From NCBI GenBank assembly GCA_007570785.1, contig ML660201.1, forward strand, positions 49,694,316 to 49,758,315: DNA of 64,000 bases. Direction: 5' to 3'. Shown in pieces: positions 32,589-42,672 of this stretch. A program made the translations under genes and the position numbers. How positions within the stretch are numbered: position 1 is the stretch's first letter; each line of letters starts with the position of its first letter. Below the pieces are notes generated by a model. It was not told where the DNA came from. It did no database searches and worked only from the letters and a program-made list of their open reading frames with translations. This stretch comes from Antilocapra americana. Its lineage: Eukaryota > Chordata > Mammalia > Artiodactyla > Antilocapridae.

Positions 32589-33220
32589 CTTCATCATTAA
32601 AGAGACTTCACTTACTCCACCTAAGTGTTGCAGCTTTCCATCAGATACATCACTGCCTGTGGTGATAGTCATGTCACAGTTGCTTCTTGACACAGGCTTC
32701 CCATAAAGACCCTTTTGGCTGCTCCTGAAAAGGCTGTGCTTCTATAAACAAACACTCAGACAAGTCATCAAAATCCAGAGCTGAAACCACAAAGAAATGT
32801 TGCTAGGTCTGAACAGCAATCAAAACAACATAATCTGCTTTCCTGACAATTTCTGCATTTTTCTCAGCCTCCTGTGAGATTCCCAGAAATGCTTCATCAT
32901 GCCCCTAAGATAAACCAGCACCTCAGGTGACATGTCCTGGGTCAGTGAGCATATTTCCTGGTGTTACTATGTCACATCCACCTGATCTGTTCATTGCGCA
33001 AACACCTATTCATCAAGCACCAGCCGAGCTCTAAGCCCAAATCTTTGTGGAGAGTGGTGCTCATGCCGAGACTGAGCCCAGATTTTTGACAACCCTGATG
33101 ATTAGAGGGGGAGCAGGTGAAAGGTGGGCAATTTTGACTCAGTCTTTTAAAATGTGAAACAATTTTTTTCCTGTTTTCCTCAGGCCAGGGGTTTGAGTTC
33201 ATCTTGGAAGGAAGGTGAAA
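32589..33220. other. Loop between inverted arms A and A'
   Basis: Unique DNA with no gene recognised; the 827-base spacer between the arms also contains the SINE at 32465-32588. Confidence 0.4.
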
Positions 33221-33374
33221 TCCCAGGTTCCCCAAGTCCCCACAATGACAGCCCCCCACAAATGATGCCAGCTTTAGATCAAGGCTCTGCCATCCTCTGC
33301 CATTCTCATAGGAGGGGTGAGTGGTTTCTCTTCTGTTACTTCTTCTGCAACCTTGGATATTTTAGAGATTCCGC
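33221..33374 (-). repeat. Arm A' of a local inverted repeat
   Basis: Reverse-complement partner of 32226-32393. Conserved stretches include AACAGAAGAGAAACCACTCA and AAAGCTGGCATCA in the arm A orientation. Confidence 0.75.
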
Positions 33375-33408
33375 TTCTCCAGGGGAAAAAACCTTTAATA
33401 GATGCATT

Positions 33409-33660
33409 GTTGTTTAGCCACTAAGTCATATGCAACTCTGGACTAACCATAAGGGGAAATTTTAATTGACTGGACTATATTAAGATGAAGAATTTCAGAT
33501 CACCAAAAAAACACCCTTAAGAGTGTGAAGATTCTCCAGGCAAGAATATTGGAGTGGGGTGCCATTTCCTTCTCCAGGGGATCTCCCCCCACCAGGGGTC
33601 AAACCCAGGTCTCCTGCATTGGCAGGTGAATTCCTTACCGCTGTGCCACCTGGGAAGTGC
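33409..33660 (-). repeat. Bov-tA-type SINE with a replaced middle
   Basis: The outer parts are normal SINE: 33409-33440 (distal tail) and 33531-33660 (body and head, ending 'gccacctgggaag'). About 50 bases of body between 'gcaactct' and 'attctccagg' are missing and replaced by a foreign 87-90 base piece (arm B). Confidence 0.8.
33443..33529 (+). repeat. Arm B, an inverted copy of 34326-34412
   Basis: All 87 bases match the reverse complement of 34326-34412 with 7 mismatches by eye (about 92%). It lies inside the SINE at 33409-33660, replacing part of it, so it postdates that SINE. Confidence 0.8.
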
Positions 33661-33886
33661 GGTTTGGTTTCTCTCGTGTGGCACAGGCTCTAGGGCACAT
33701 GGGCTAAAGCAGCTGTGGCGTGTGGCCTCAGTAACTGCGACTCCCAGACGCTAGGGCACAGCTCAGGAGTTGTGGTGCAAGGCCTCAGCTGCTGCGTGGC
33801 ATGTGGGATTTTCCCAATCAAGGGACTGAACCTACGTCCCCTGCACTGCAGGCGGATTCTTTTCTGTTGAGCCACCAGGGAAGCCT
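33661..33886 (-). repeat. CHR-type SINE, reverse
   Basis: 'gtggcacaggctctagggcac', 'gctgcgtggcatgtggg', ending at the head 'gagccaccagggaagcc'. It abuts the preceding SINE end to end. Confidence 0.88.
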
Positions 33887-34254
33887 AACAGATGGATTAG
33901 TCAGGAATTTTTTGATTGTTGAAGACCGAAAACCATTTCAAACCATCGTGGGCCAAACGAGGAATTCTCTGGGTAAACTAACTAAAGGAAGCTGAGACCT
34001 GCAGCAGAGCCTCGGGGGAGCCAGCAGCCAAGGTTCACTTCCAGGTCTCTGCATCTCCCTCTGGGTCGGGAGATGGTCAAAGATAGGGGAGTCTGGCGAG
34101 GGGGTGCACAGTCAGACGCGACAACAGTCCTCTGTGCATTGTGTCTGCTGCTCCCAGCTCCCTGGCTTTCCCCACAAAGACGGAGCCAGCTTCATAGCCA
34201 ACACATCTCCCTCTGGCTCCCCCACCTGCCATTCTGAGAGAGATCCAAGGAAGT
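33887..34254. other. Intergenic DNA, nothing specific
   Basis: Unique sequence with no gene recognised. Confidence 0.35.
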
Positions 34255-34500
34255 TCTTCATATATTCTGAGTCTTCTGTTGAATTTATTTATTACAAATA
34301 TCTCCTCTTAGCCTGCAACTTCTTTTTCACACTCTTGAGGGTGTGTTTTTGCTGATCTGAAGTTCTTCATTTTAACATAGTCCAGTTAATTAAAATTTCC
34401 CCTTATGGTTAGTGCTTTCTTTGCATTATAGTTAAGAAATCTTATCCTATTCCAGAGACTGTTCATTTTAAAGGCCATTTTAAGTAAAAAGACATTGAAC
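34255..34500 (-). mobile_element. Old L1 fragment containing source arm B'
   Basis: 'tatattctgagtcttctgttg', 'ctgaagttcttcattttaac' and 'ccttatggttagtgctttc', then 'gttaagaaatcttatcc', resemble the antisense of an L1 internal region. Part of it (34326-34412) is the source of arm B. Confidence 0.55.
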
Positions 34501-34659
34501 ACTCAAAGCAGGATGAATCATTTAGAGGAAAAAAAATTTTAAGCAATATGTTTATGTACCTCTGAGTTGTAACGTGAAATTTCCAACTCCATAACATATA
34601 TTTTCCACCTAATTAGATTTTGAAAATGAAGTTAGCGGAGGAGGCACTTTTTTTTAAAA

Positions 34660-34987
34660 TAATTTAAAATATTTACTCATTTATTTTTGGCTGTTCTCTA
34701 GTCGCAGAGAGCGGGGGCTCTCTCTGACTGCGATGCTCGGGCTTCTCACTGCTGTGGCGTCTCTTGCTGCGGAACCCCAGCTCTAGCACACGCCGGCTGC
34801 AGCAGCTGGGGCACATGAGCTCAGCAGCCGCGGCTCATGGGCTCTAGAGCACAGGCCCAGGAGTTGTGGCACAGGGGCTTAGTTGCTTCGTCGCATGTGG
34901 GAAATTTCCAGATCAGGGACTGAACCAGTGTAGTGCGTCCCCTGCACTGCAGGCGGATTCTTTACCACTGAGCCACCAGGGAAGCCC
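34660..34987 (-). repeat. CHR-type long SINE, reverse
   Basis: Full-length reverse copy with 'gcgggggctctctctgactgc', 'gcttcgtcgcatgtggg' and head end 'gagccaccagggaagccc'. It is unusually GC-rich in the body. Confidence 0.9.
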
Positions 34988-35324
34988 GGTGGCTCTTTGA
35001 AAGGGAAGCACTTTTTGAAATCATGGAGTGTTAGGGTTGGGAAAGTCTTGTAAGTCTTGCCTTTCACCAGCCTGATTCAGGTCCACAGATACCTACTGAG
35101 CACGGCTCTGTGCAGAGCTCTGGGCTGGGGATCAGGAGTCTGGGAGGAGCCTGGCAGGGAGGGAATGGGATGCTGAGGGGGAGGTGCTGGGATGCAGGCG
35201 GGTCCCAGGTGATCGGAGGCCCTAAAGGAGAAAGTGCTGGAGAGGGGAGTTCTCAGAGGAAACGGAGGGCATTTTATCCCAGGGGGAGGGCATAGGTGAT
35301 GTGTGGTGTGTGTTTGTGACGGCC
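34988..35324. other. Intergenic DNA, nothing specific
   Basis: G-rich from 35140 to 35300. No gene recognised. Confidence 0.35.
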
Positions 35325-35334
35325 TGGACTTGAA

Positions 35335-35553
35335 CGGGGCTTCCCTGGTGGTTAAGTGGTAAAGAACCCTGCTGCCAATGGAGGAGACACAGGACACATG
35401 GGTTCGATCCCTGGGTTGAAAAGATCCCCTGGAGAAGGGAACGGCAACAAGTCCAGTATTTTTGCATGGAAGATCCCATGGACAGAGGAGCCTGGCGGGC
35501 TACAGTCCATGGGGTCACACAGAGTCAGATATGACTTAGTGCCTAAACAACAA
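35335..35553 (+). repeat. Bov-tA-type SINE with perfect TSD
   Basis: Perfect 10-base TSD TGGACTTGAA at 35325-35334 and 35554-35563. The head is 'gggcttccctggtggttaag', and the end is 'gatatgacttagtgcctaaac'. Confidence 0.93.
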
Positions 35554-35563
35554 TGGACTTGAA

Positions 35564-35937
35564 TGGATCTGCCTTACAAGGCCTCTGTGCCTCACAGACT
35601 CATAGCAAAAGCCCTTCGTAAACCTGTGATGGCAACAGGTGAAGGGCTGAGCAATCTGGGATCCTAGATCCAAGGCCCAAGGCCAGGATGCTGCGTGGGC
35701 TGCATCCGAAGCTCGAAGCTCGGTAGCATCTCCTTGCCTAGATCTGCACTTCTCGCTTCTTGAGAGGAGATGGATTTTCACCTCACCAGGAGAAGATCCA
35801 CTTGCAGAAAAATTCATTTGCAAGGCTCACACATGCAAAGGAAACGAGGGAGAGACTCTTGCATTGCTGAATCCCCCAGAATGATAACATTCTGCCATTT
35901 AGTATAACTATGTTTCTAATTTAAATGCCCTGCTTTA
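35564..35937. other. Intergenic DNA, nothing specific
   Basis: Unique sequence with no gene recognised. Confidence 0.35.
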
Positions 35938-36250
35938 TGGAGACATAGACATAAAGAACAGACGAATGGACAAGGGATGCAGGGAGGAAGGAGAGGGTGG
36001 GATATACGGAAAGACCAATGGGGAACTTATATTACTATATGTAAAATAGATAGTCCATGGGAATTTGCTGTATGACTCAGGGAACACAAACCAGGGCTCC
36101 TTAACAATCTAGAGGGGTGGGATGGGGGGGGCTCAAGAGGGAGGGGACATATGTATACGTATGGCTGATTCATGTTGATGTTTGGCAGAAACCAACACAA
36201 TTCTGCAAAGCAATTATCCTTCAATTAAAAATAAATAAAATTATTTTAAA
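35938..36250 (+). mobile_element. L1 3'-UTR end
   Basis: 'agacataaagaacagacgaatgg', 'gaatttgctgtatgactcaggg', 'gctgattcatgttgatgtttgg' and 'ccttcaattaaaaataaataaa'. A 5'-truncated, non-coding copy. Confidence 0.85.
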
Positions 36251-36310
36251 AATAAATCATTTTTTCCCTCTCTGGCAGTAAAGCACACCACTCAAAAGAA
36301 ACAAGTTTAA

Positions 36311-37053
36311 TCTACAAGCAATAAATGCTGGAGAGGATGTGGAGAAAAGGGAACCCTCTTACACTGTTGGTGGGAATGCAAACTAGTACAGCCACTATGG
36401 AAAACAGTGTGGAGGTTCCTTAAAAAGCTGCAAATAGACCTGCCATATGACCCGGCAATCCCACTGCTGGGCATATACACCGAGGAAACCAGAATTGAAA
36501 GAGCCACGTGCACCCCAATGTTCATCACTGCATTGTTTACAATAGCCAGGACATGGAAGCAACCTAGATGCCCATCAACTGACGAATGGATAAGAAAGCT
36601 GTGGTATATATACACAATGGAATATTACTCAGCATTAAAAAAAAATTCATTTGAAGCAATTCTACTCAGATGGACGAAACTGGAGCCCATTATCCAGAGT
36701 GAAGTAAGCCAGAAGCAAAAACAACAATACAGTATATTAACACATATATATGGAATTTAGAAAGACAGTAATGAGAACCCAACATGGGAGACAACAAAAG
36801 GAACGCAGATGTATAGAATAGACTTGTGGACTTTGTGGATGAGGGTAAGGGTGGGATGAGATGGGAGAAGGGCATTGAAGCATGTTAATTGTCATGTGTC
36901 TAATCAATCGCCAGCCCAGGATTGATGCTCGGGACTGGTGCAGCGAGATTTCCCGGGGGGGAGGGAGGAGGGAGGGGGGACCCGGAGGGGAAGCATATGT
37001 AAACCCATGGTGATATCATGACAATGTATGGCAAAAACAATAATAAAAAAAAA
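36311..37053 (+). mobile_element. Young 5'-truncated L1 with 17-base TSD
   Basis: It is flanked by a perfect TSD AAAAGAAACAAGTTTAA (36294-36310 and 37054-37070). It contains the last ~110 codons of L1 ORF2 (36407-36760, with words such as [10 protein letters not shown] and [20 protein letters not shown]) followed by the 3' UTR. That UTR carries a G-rich tract at about 36951-36988, then 'aacaataataaa' and an A tail. A perfect TSD and clean tail suggest a fairly recent insertion. The 3' part is repeated past the N gap. Confidence 0.93.
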
Positions 37054-37184
37054 AAAAGAAACAAGTTTAAGACTGGCTACAAAATAAAACATGGCAATCT
37101 TTAGATAAATAAGAGGGAAGGGAAGAGAACAGACTTGATAAAGCACTAGTCGGTCCAAGGCTATTCTAGACACTTGAATCCTAT

Positions 37185-37345
37185 TCTTTCATTATTATAA
37201 CACAAGGGTAGGGGATAATAATCCCCATTTTACAGGTTTCATGAGCAAACAGAGATTCAGAGAGGTTAAGTGACTTGCCCAAAGTTGCACAGATTAATAG
37301 TGACAGAGCCAGAATTCAAACTTGGGTCTGAGTCCCGCCTTCTCT
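37185..37345 (+). repeat. MIR SINE relic (left copy)
   Basis: 'ggataataatccccattttac', 'agagattcagagaggttaag' and 'tgacttgcccaaagttgcac', then 'gacagagccagaattcaaac', a well preserved reverse MIR core. The second copy is at 38977-39137. Confidence 0.88.
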
Positions 37346-37672
37346 GGCTAGAATTACCACAAAGAAACGGAAAGGCATGATGTTGGGGGCTGCGGGGGGG
37401 GGGCTGGTTGTTTCATGGACATGTGACAAAGGACACATAGCCCAGGGAGGAGAGGGCAGAGTTAAATGTGACTGCAGGGGACCTGGCTGGTTCTATGGTC
37501 AGGTCTCTCGGGGCCAGAGAGCCATGCTTCTCCAGGAGGTTTCCTATCTTAGCCACAGAGAATACCCCTGTATTTCTGCGGTCCTGCCTCTGAGGGTTCC
37601 TATCTTGACCTCTTCTTTTAGATCATCCTCCAGGCTTCCAAACAGATTCTCTTTTCTCTTGACTTAAAACTA
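37346..37672. other. Unique DNA inside the duplication
   Basis: No gene recognised. A G run (about 37394-37402) differs in length between the two copies. Confidence 0.4.
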
Positions 37673-37927
37673 GGGCTTCGCTGATGGCTCAGTGGTAAAG
37701 AATCCACCTGCCAATGCAGGAGACACGAGTTCGCCTCCTGATTCGGGAAGATCCAACGTGCCAAGGAGCAACGAAGTCCATGCATCGCAATTATTGCGTC
37801 GGCACCCTAGAGCTCTGCAGCAAGAGAAGCCTGCGCACCACATCTAGAGAGGAGCCCCTGCTCACCACCGCTAGAGAAAAAAAGCCCACGCAGCAACAAA
37901 GACCCAAGAACAGTCAAAACTAACAGA
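37673..37927 (+). repeat. CHR-type SINE (left copy)
   Basis: Head 'gggcttcgctgatggctcagtgg', body to 'aagacccaagaacagtc'. Second copy at 39465-39719. Confidence 0.88.
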
Positions 37928-37964
37928 ATTTTTTTTAATTATAAAAAAAATAATAATAATAAAA

Positions 37965-38096
37965 GGACTTCCCTGGCAGTCCAGTGGTTAAGATTTTGCC
38001 TTCCAGTGCAGGGGTGGGGTTTGCGGCCAGAAAACCAAAAAACATAAAACAGAAGCAGTACTGTAACAAATTCAATAAGGACTTTAAAAATTGTCC
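37965..38096 (+). repeat. CHR-type SINE head with non-SINE continuation (left copy)
   Basis: 'ggacttccctggcagtccag' and 'gcaggggtggggtttgcggcc', then an A-rich stretch ('ccaaaaaacataaaacag'). Cut by the gap; the second copy starts at 39758. Confidence 0.75.
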
Positions 38097-38496
38097 NNNN
38101 NNNNNNNNNNNNNNNNNNNNNNNNNNNNNNNNNNNNNNNNNNNNNNNNNNNNNNNNNNNNNNNNNNNNNNNNNNNNNNNNNNNNNNNNNNNNNNNNNNNN
38201 NNNNNNNNNNNNNNNNNNNNNNNNNNNNNNNNNNNNNNNNNNNNNNNNNNNNNNNNNNNNNNNNNNNNNNNNNNNNNNNNNNNNNNNNNNNNNNNNNNNN
38301 NNNNNNNNNNNNNNNNNNNNNNNNNNNNNNNNNNNNNNNNNNNNNNNNNNNNNNNNNNNNNNNNNNNNNNNNNNNNNNNNNNNNNNNNNNNNNNNNNNNN
38401 NNNNNNNNNNNNNNNNNNNNNNNNNNNNNNNNNNNNNNNNNNNNNNNNNNNNNNNNNNNNNNNNNNNNNNNNNNNNNNNNNNNNNNNNNNNNNNNN
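38097..38496. other. Assembly gap (400 N)
   Basis: A run of exactly 400 undetermined bases. Frames that appear to run through it are artefacts. Confidence 0.99.
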
Positions 38497-38976
38497 TAAG
38501 CCAGAAGCAAAAACAACAATACAGTATATTAACATATATATATATGGAATTTAGAAAGACAGTAATGAGAACCCAACATGGGAGACAACAAAAGGAATGC
38601 AGATGTATAGAATAGACTTGTGGACTTTGTGGATGAGGGTAAGGGTGGGATGAGATGGGAGAAGGGCATTGAAGCATGTTAATTGTCATGTGTCTAATCA
38701 ATCGCCAGCCCAGGATTGATGCTCGGGACTGGTGCAGCGAGATTTCCTGGGGGGGAGGGAGGAGGGAAGGGGGACCCGGAGGGGAAGCATATGTAAACCC
38801 ATGGTGATATCATGACAATGTATGGCAAAAACAATAATAAAAAAAAAAAAAGAAACAAGTTTAAGACTGGCTACAAAATAAAACATGGCAATCTTTAGAT
38901 AAATAAGAGGGAAGGGAAGAGAACAGACTTGATAAAGCACTAGTCGGTCCAAGGCTATTCTAGACACTTGAATCCT

Positions 38977-39137
38977 ATTCTTTCATTATTATAACACAAG
39001 GGTAGGGGATAATAATCCCCATTTTACAGGTTTCATGAGCAAACAGAGATTCAGAGAGGTTAAGTGACTTGCCCAAAGTTGCACAGATTAATAGTGACAG
39101 AGCCAGAATTCAAACTTGGGTCTGAGTCCCGCCTTCT
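38977..39137 (+). repeat. MIR SINE relic (right copy)
   Basis: Same MIR as 37185-37345, without visible differences in the core. Confidence 0.85.
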
Positions 39138-39464
39138 CTGGCTAGAATTACCACAAAGAAACGGAAAGGCATGATGTTGGGGGCGGCGGGGGGGGCTGGT
39201 TGTTTCATGGACATGTGACAAAGGACACATAGCCCAGGGAGGAGAGGGCAGAGTTAAATGTGACTGCAGGGGACCTGGCTGGTTCTATGGTCAGGTCTCT
39301 CGGGGCCAGAGAGCCATGCTTCTCCAGGAGGTTTCCTATCTTAGCCACAGAGAATACCCCTGTATTTCTGCGGTCCTGCCTCTGAGGGTTCCTATCTTGA
39401 CCTCTTCTTTTAGATCATCCTCCAGGCTTCCAAACAGATTCTCTTTTCTCTTGACTTAAAACTA

Positions 39465-39719
39465 GGGCTTCGCTGATGGCTCAGTGGTAAAGAATCCACC
39501 TGCCAATGCAGGAGACACGAGTTCGCCTCCTGATTCGGGAAGATCCAACGTGCCAAGGAGCAACGAAGTCCATGCATCGCAATTATTGTGTCGGCACCCT
39601 AGAGCTCTGCAGCAAGAGAAGCCTGCGCACCACATCTAGAGAGGAGGCCCTGCTCACCACCGCTAGAGAAAAAAAGCCCACGCAGCAACAAAGACCCAAG
39701 AACAGTCAAAACTAACAGA
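39465..39719 (+). repeat. CHR-type SINE (right copy)
   Basis: Same element as 37673-37927; differs at a few single bases, for example 'attgtgtcgg' against 'attgcgtcgg'. Confidence 0.88.
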
Positions 39720-39757
39720 ATTTTTTTTTAATTATAAAAAAAATAATAATAATAAAA

Positions 39758-39889
39758 GGACTTCCCTGGCAGTCCAGTGGTTAAGATTTTGCCTTCCAGT
39801 GCAGGGGTGGGGTTTGCGGCCAGAAAACCAAAAAACATAAAACAGAAGCAGTACTGTAACAAATTCAATAAGGACTTTAAAAATTGTCC
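39758..39889 (+). repeat. CHR-type SINE head (right copy)
   Basis: Second copy of 37965-38096. Beyond 39889 the sequence continues into unique DNA ('cattaaaaaaatcctc'), which is the true right neighbour of the element. Confidence 0.75.
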
Positions 39890-40087
39890 ACATTAAAAAA
39901 ATCCTCAATAAAAGAATTATTATTATTATTATTTTAAGGCTTTGATTCTAGGCCTAGAGCATGCCAGTATCCTTAACTGGGTCGCAGGATAACTGGTGAT
40001 GATTCACAAATTGGCGATTTGGGAGTGTCCTTCCACGCCTGCAAATTTGGAAAACATTCCCTGAGAGCCTTTCCCGGTCTCCAAGTT

Positions 40088-40206
40088 GCATTTTTTCTTT
40101 TTTTTTCCTTTACATTATCGTGTTGGTTTTGCCATACATTGACATGAATCCACCACGGGTATACATGTGTTCCCCTTCCAGAACCCCCTTCCCACCTCCC
40201 TCCCGA
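40088..40206 (-). mobile_element. L1 3'-end fragment, reverse
   Basis: 'gttggttttgccatacattgac', 'gaatccaccacgggtatacatg' and 'cccttcccacctccctccc', the reverse of the young L1 3' UTR seen at 36311-37053. Confidence 0.85.
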
Positions 40207-40774
40207 TTCCAAGTGCATTTTCTTTCCTGGCATTCTCCCTGGGCCCTATACTCCCTGGGTCCTTTCACCCTGCCCAACCCCCTACAATGAAGCCTCTCAC
40301 TGGTGTGTGCCTTGCTCAGATCAAAGAGCACAAGGATGTCCCACAGCCGCCCTGCCTCACAGTCAGCGATCTGATGGATTTCCACACTCTTCTCTGCTCA
40401 TGAGAACTGTTAGTTCAGCGCCTTTTTAGGAAAAGATTCCTCAGCAGGAAAGCAGGAGACCTGGAGAGGTTTCTATCCAAGGCCCTGATTGTGAAGCAGG
40501 GCTCGGGAGGAGATGAACCAACACAACTGAGGAGCTGGGAGAAGAGGAGACAGAGCAGAGATTCACGCACGTAGAAGAGGTGATCCAGATCAAGGCTGTT
40601 GTAAAGGAAGCCAGCCTGGAGGAATGATTTCACCCAGTGTGGAGAGGGTGGACGTGGGTGCATTTTCCAGAGATGAGTGCAGCAGTCTCCCTCCCTCCCT
40701 GCCCCCAATACTCTTCCAGAAGCTTGCCACTCCCCCATCAAGGAGTGGGGTCCAACAGAAAGCACAGGAAATCT
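40207..40774. other. Intergenic DNA, no gene seen
   Basis: A 126-codon minus frame (40415-40795) is unrecognised. The rest is unique DNA without repeats. Confidence 0.4.
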
Positions 40775-40918
40775 AAAAAGAAATGATACAAGCAAACTTA
40801 TTTACAAGACAGAAACAGACTCACAGACTTAGAGAACGAACTTATGATTGCTGGGGGGAAGGGACAGGTAGGGAGTCTGGGATCTTGTACACACTGCTGA
40901 ATTTAAAATAGATAACCA

Positions 40919-41140
40919 GGGCTTTCCTGGTGCTCAGTGGTGCAGAATCCGCCTGCAATGCAGAAGACCTAGGTTCGATCCCTGGGTTGAAAAATCCCTT
41001 GGAGGAGGGCATGGCCACCCACTCCAGTGTCCTTGCCTGGAGAATCGCATGGACAGAGGAGCCTGGCAGGTTACAGTCCACGGGGTCGGGAAGAGTTGGA
41101 CATGACTGAAGCGACTGAGCACACACGCATGCACACAAGA
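40919..41140 (+). repeat. Bov-tA-type SINE
   Basis: Head 'gggctttcctggtgctcagtgg', body 'gagaatcgcatggacagagg', end 'catgactgaagcgactgagc'. First of two SINEs placed head to tail inside one L1. Confidence 0.9.
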
Positions 41141-41143
41141 CCA

Positions 41144-41432
41144 GGGCTTCCCTGGTGGTTCAGTGGTTAAGAATCCGATTGCCAATGCAAGAGACACGAG
41201 TTTGACCCCTGGGCCAGGCAGATCCCACGTGCCGCGGGGCAACTAAGCCAGTGTTTAGCCTGTGCTCTAGAGCCCAGGAGCCACAACTGCTGAGGCCCAC
41301 ACGCCCCAGAGTCCCGGCTCTGCAACAAGAGAAGCCACCGCAAGGAGAAGTCCGTGCACCACAACTAAATAAAAGCCCACGCAGCAGGGAAGACCCTGCA
41401 CAGTCAAAAATGAATGAATAAAATTACTTTTT
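41144..41432 (+). repeat. CHR-type long SINE
   Basis: Head 'gggcttccctggtggttcag', full body ending 'gtcaaaaatgaatgaataaaa'. Second SINE of the pair; both are preceded by a CCAGGG word. Confidence 0.9.
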
Positions 41433-41640
41433 AAAAATGGATAACAACAAGGACCTACCGAACAGCATAGGGAACTCTGCTCACTGTTCAATGGCAGCCT
41501 GGATGGGAGGGGAGTTTGGGGGAGAATGGATACATATATATGCATGGCTGAGTCCCTTTGCTGAAACACCTGAGACTATCACAACATTGTTAATCGGCTA
41601 TACTCTAATATGGAATAAAAAGTTAAAACAAAACAACACA

Positions 41641-42609
41641 GTGGGTCTAATTCCCTTTGCCCTTGACATGAAGTGAGTTTTAGAGACTGAATTAGCAGTG
41701 AACCTTTGAAATGATGCGAGGTGACACTTGGGAGGCTCTGCCATAGAAACTCACATTCCATCCCCAGGCCTCACTTGTGAAGCCCTCAGCCCTCTGGAAA
41801 CACTTCAGCTTCGTTGAGGCCCCAACAGCCCAGGAAGAGCCGGAGGTGCCTGGTGGCCAGCCACCTGCCGCTTCAGCCTGGCTCTCTGAGCTCCGGCCAC
41901 TGTCTGACCACAACCACAAAGGAGACGCAAGCTGCAACCCCCCAGATGAACCTTTCCCAAGCTCTTCACCTGCAGAAATCATGGCAGGTGACACAGTGGC
42001 TACCGTCCTAAGGCACTAAGTTGTGTGGTGATTTGTTACACAGCACTCGATAGCTGGAGCCGTGGTTCTGGCCAAGTTCGGATGAGACAGAAAACAAAGT
42101 AGGGGGGTGATGTCATCACAAATCATTTGAGGAAAGAAATGTTTGCCTGTCTTTCCTGGACTTTTCATTGAACTAAATTGCTAGACTCTTTACGAGACTA
42201 TGACTTCACACAGACGCTAACCTCTGTTGTTACAGCCAGAGGGTGAGGGACCAAGCCCCAGCAGCCCAACCGCTGGTCATCAGCTACACCGCGTCCAACC
42301 TGCTCCTTCCAGGAGTCCCAGAGGGGCGTCCTCTCGGTCTGGCTAATACTACTTCACTCTCCACCCACCACGCCCCGCTTCCTGCCCTAGCCCCCACCCT
42401 TCCTGGTCAGGAATCACTGCCCACAAGGCCACCGAAGGGCTGTCAGGGTCAAACACTAAGGCGCAGACCAGGGCCTTACCTTCAGCGGTTCTGGGACAGA
42501 GGCCAGCTTCCCGCTGTCTTCCCTGGACCTTCAGGCGGTTGTGCTTGTGTCCAGGGTCTTAAAAGCTCTCCCTTGAGCAGCTATAGTCCCAAATCCCTTT
42601 CTCTGCCCC
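41641..42609. other. Intergenic DNA, no gene seen
   Basis: A 133-codon plus frame at 42243-42644 is proline-rich and shows no motif. No repeat recognised. Confidence 0.4.
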
Positions 42610-42672
42610 CCATGGGCTGTCGTCCACCAGGCTCCTCTGTCTAGGGGATTCTCCAGGCAAGAATACTGGTTC
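42610..42672 (-). repeat. Bov-tA-type SINE fragment
   Basis: 'gggctgtcgtccaccaggctcc', then 'ggattctccaggcaagaatac', a 60-base body piece with neither end. Confidence 0.75.

Larger units (their letters stand above)
36705..38096 (+). repeat. Left copy of a 1.39-kb duplication ending at the gap
   Basis: Matches 38497-39889 over its whole length with only scattered single-base and simple-repeat differences. It ends exactly at the first N. Confidence 0.95.
38497..39889 (+). repeat. Right copy of the 1.39-kb duplication
   Basis: It begins at the first base after the gap with 'taagccagaagcaaaaac', which is base 36705 of the left copy, inside the L1. It keeps the same order throughout: L1 3' UTR, MIR, unique DNA, two SINEs. 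The offset is 1792-1793 bases. Confidence 0.95.
40775..41640 (+). mobile_element. L1 3' end split by two adjacent SINEs
   Basis: Left part to 40918 ('acagactcacagacttagag'), right part from about 41433 ('ggataacaacaaggacctacc', 'acaacattgttaatcggctatac'). The two sides share the target word AAAATRGATAAC. Confidence 0.82.

Noticed and set aside
37935..38701. Frames of about 170-205 codons spanning the N run
   Set aside because: They consist mostly of undetermined residues; the gap removes all stop codons artificially.
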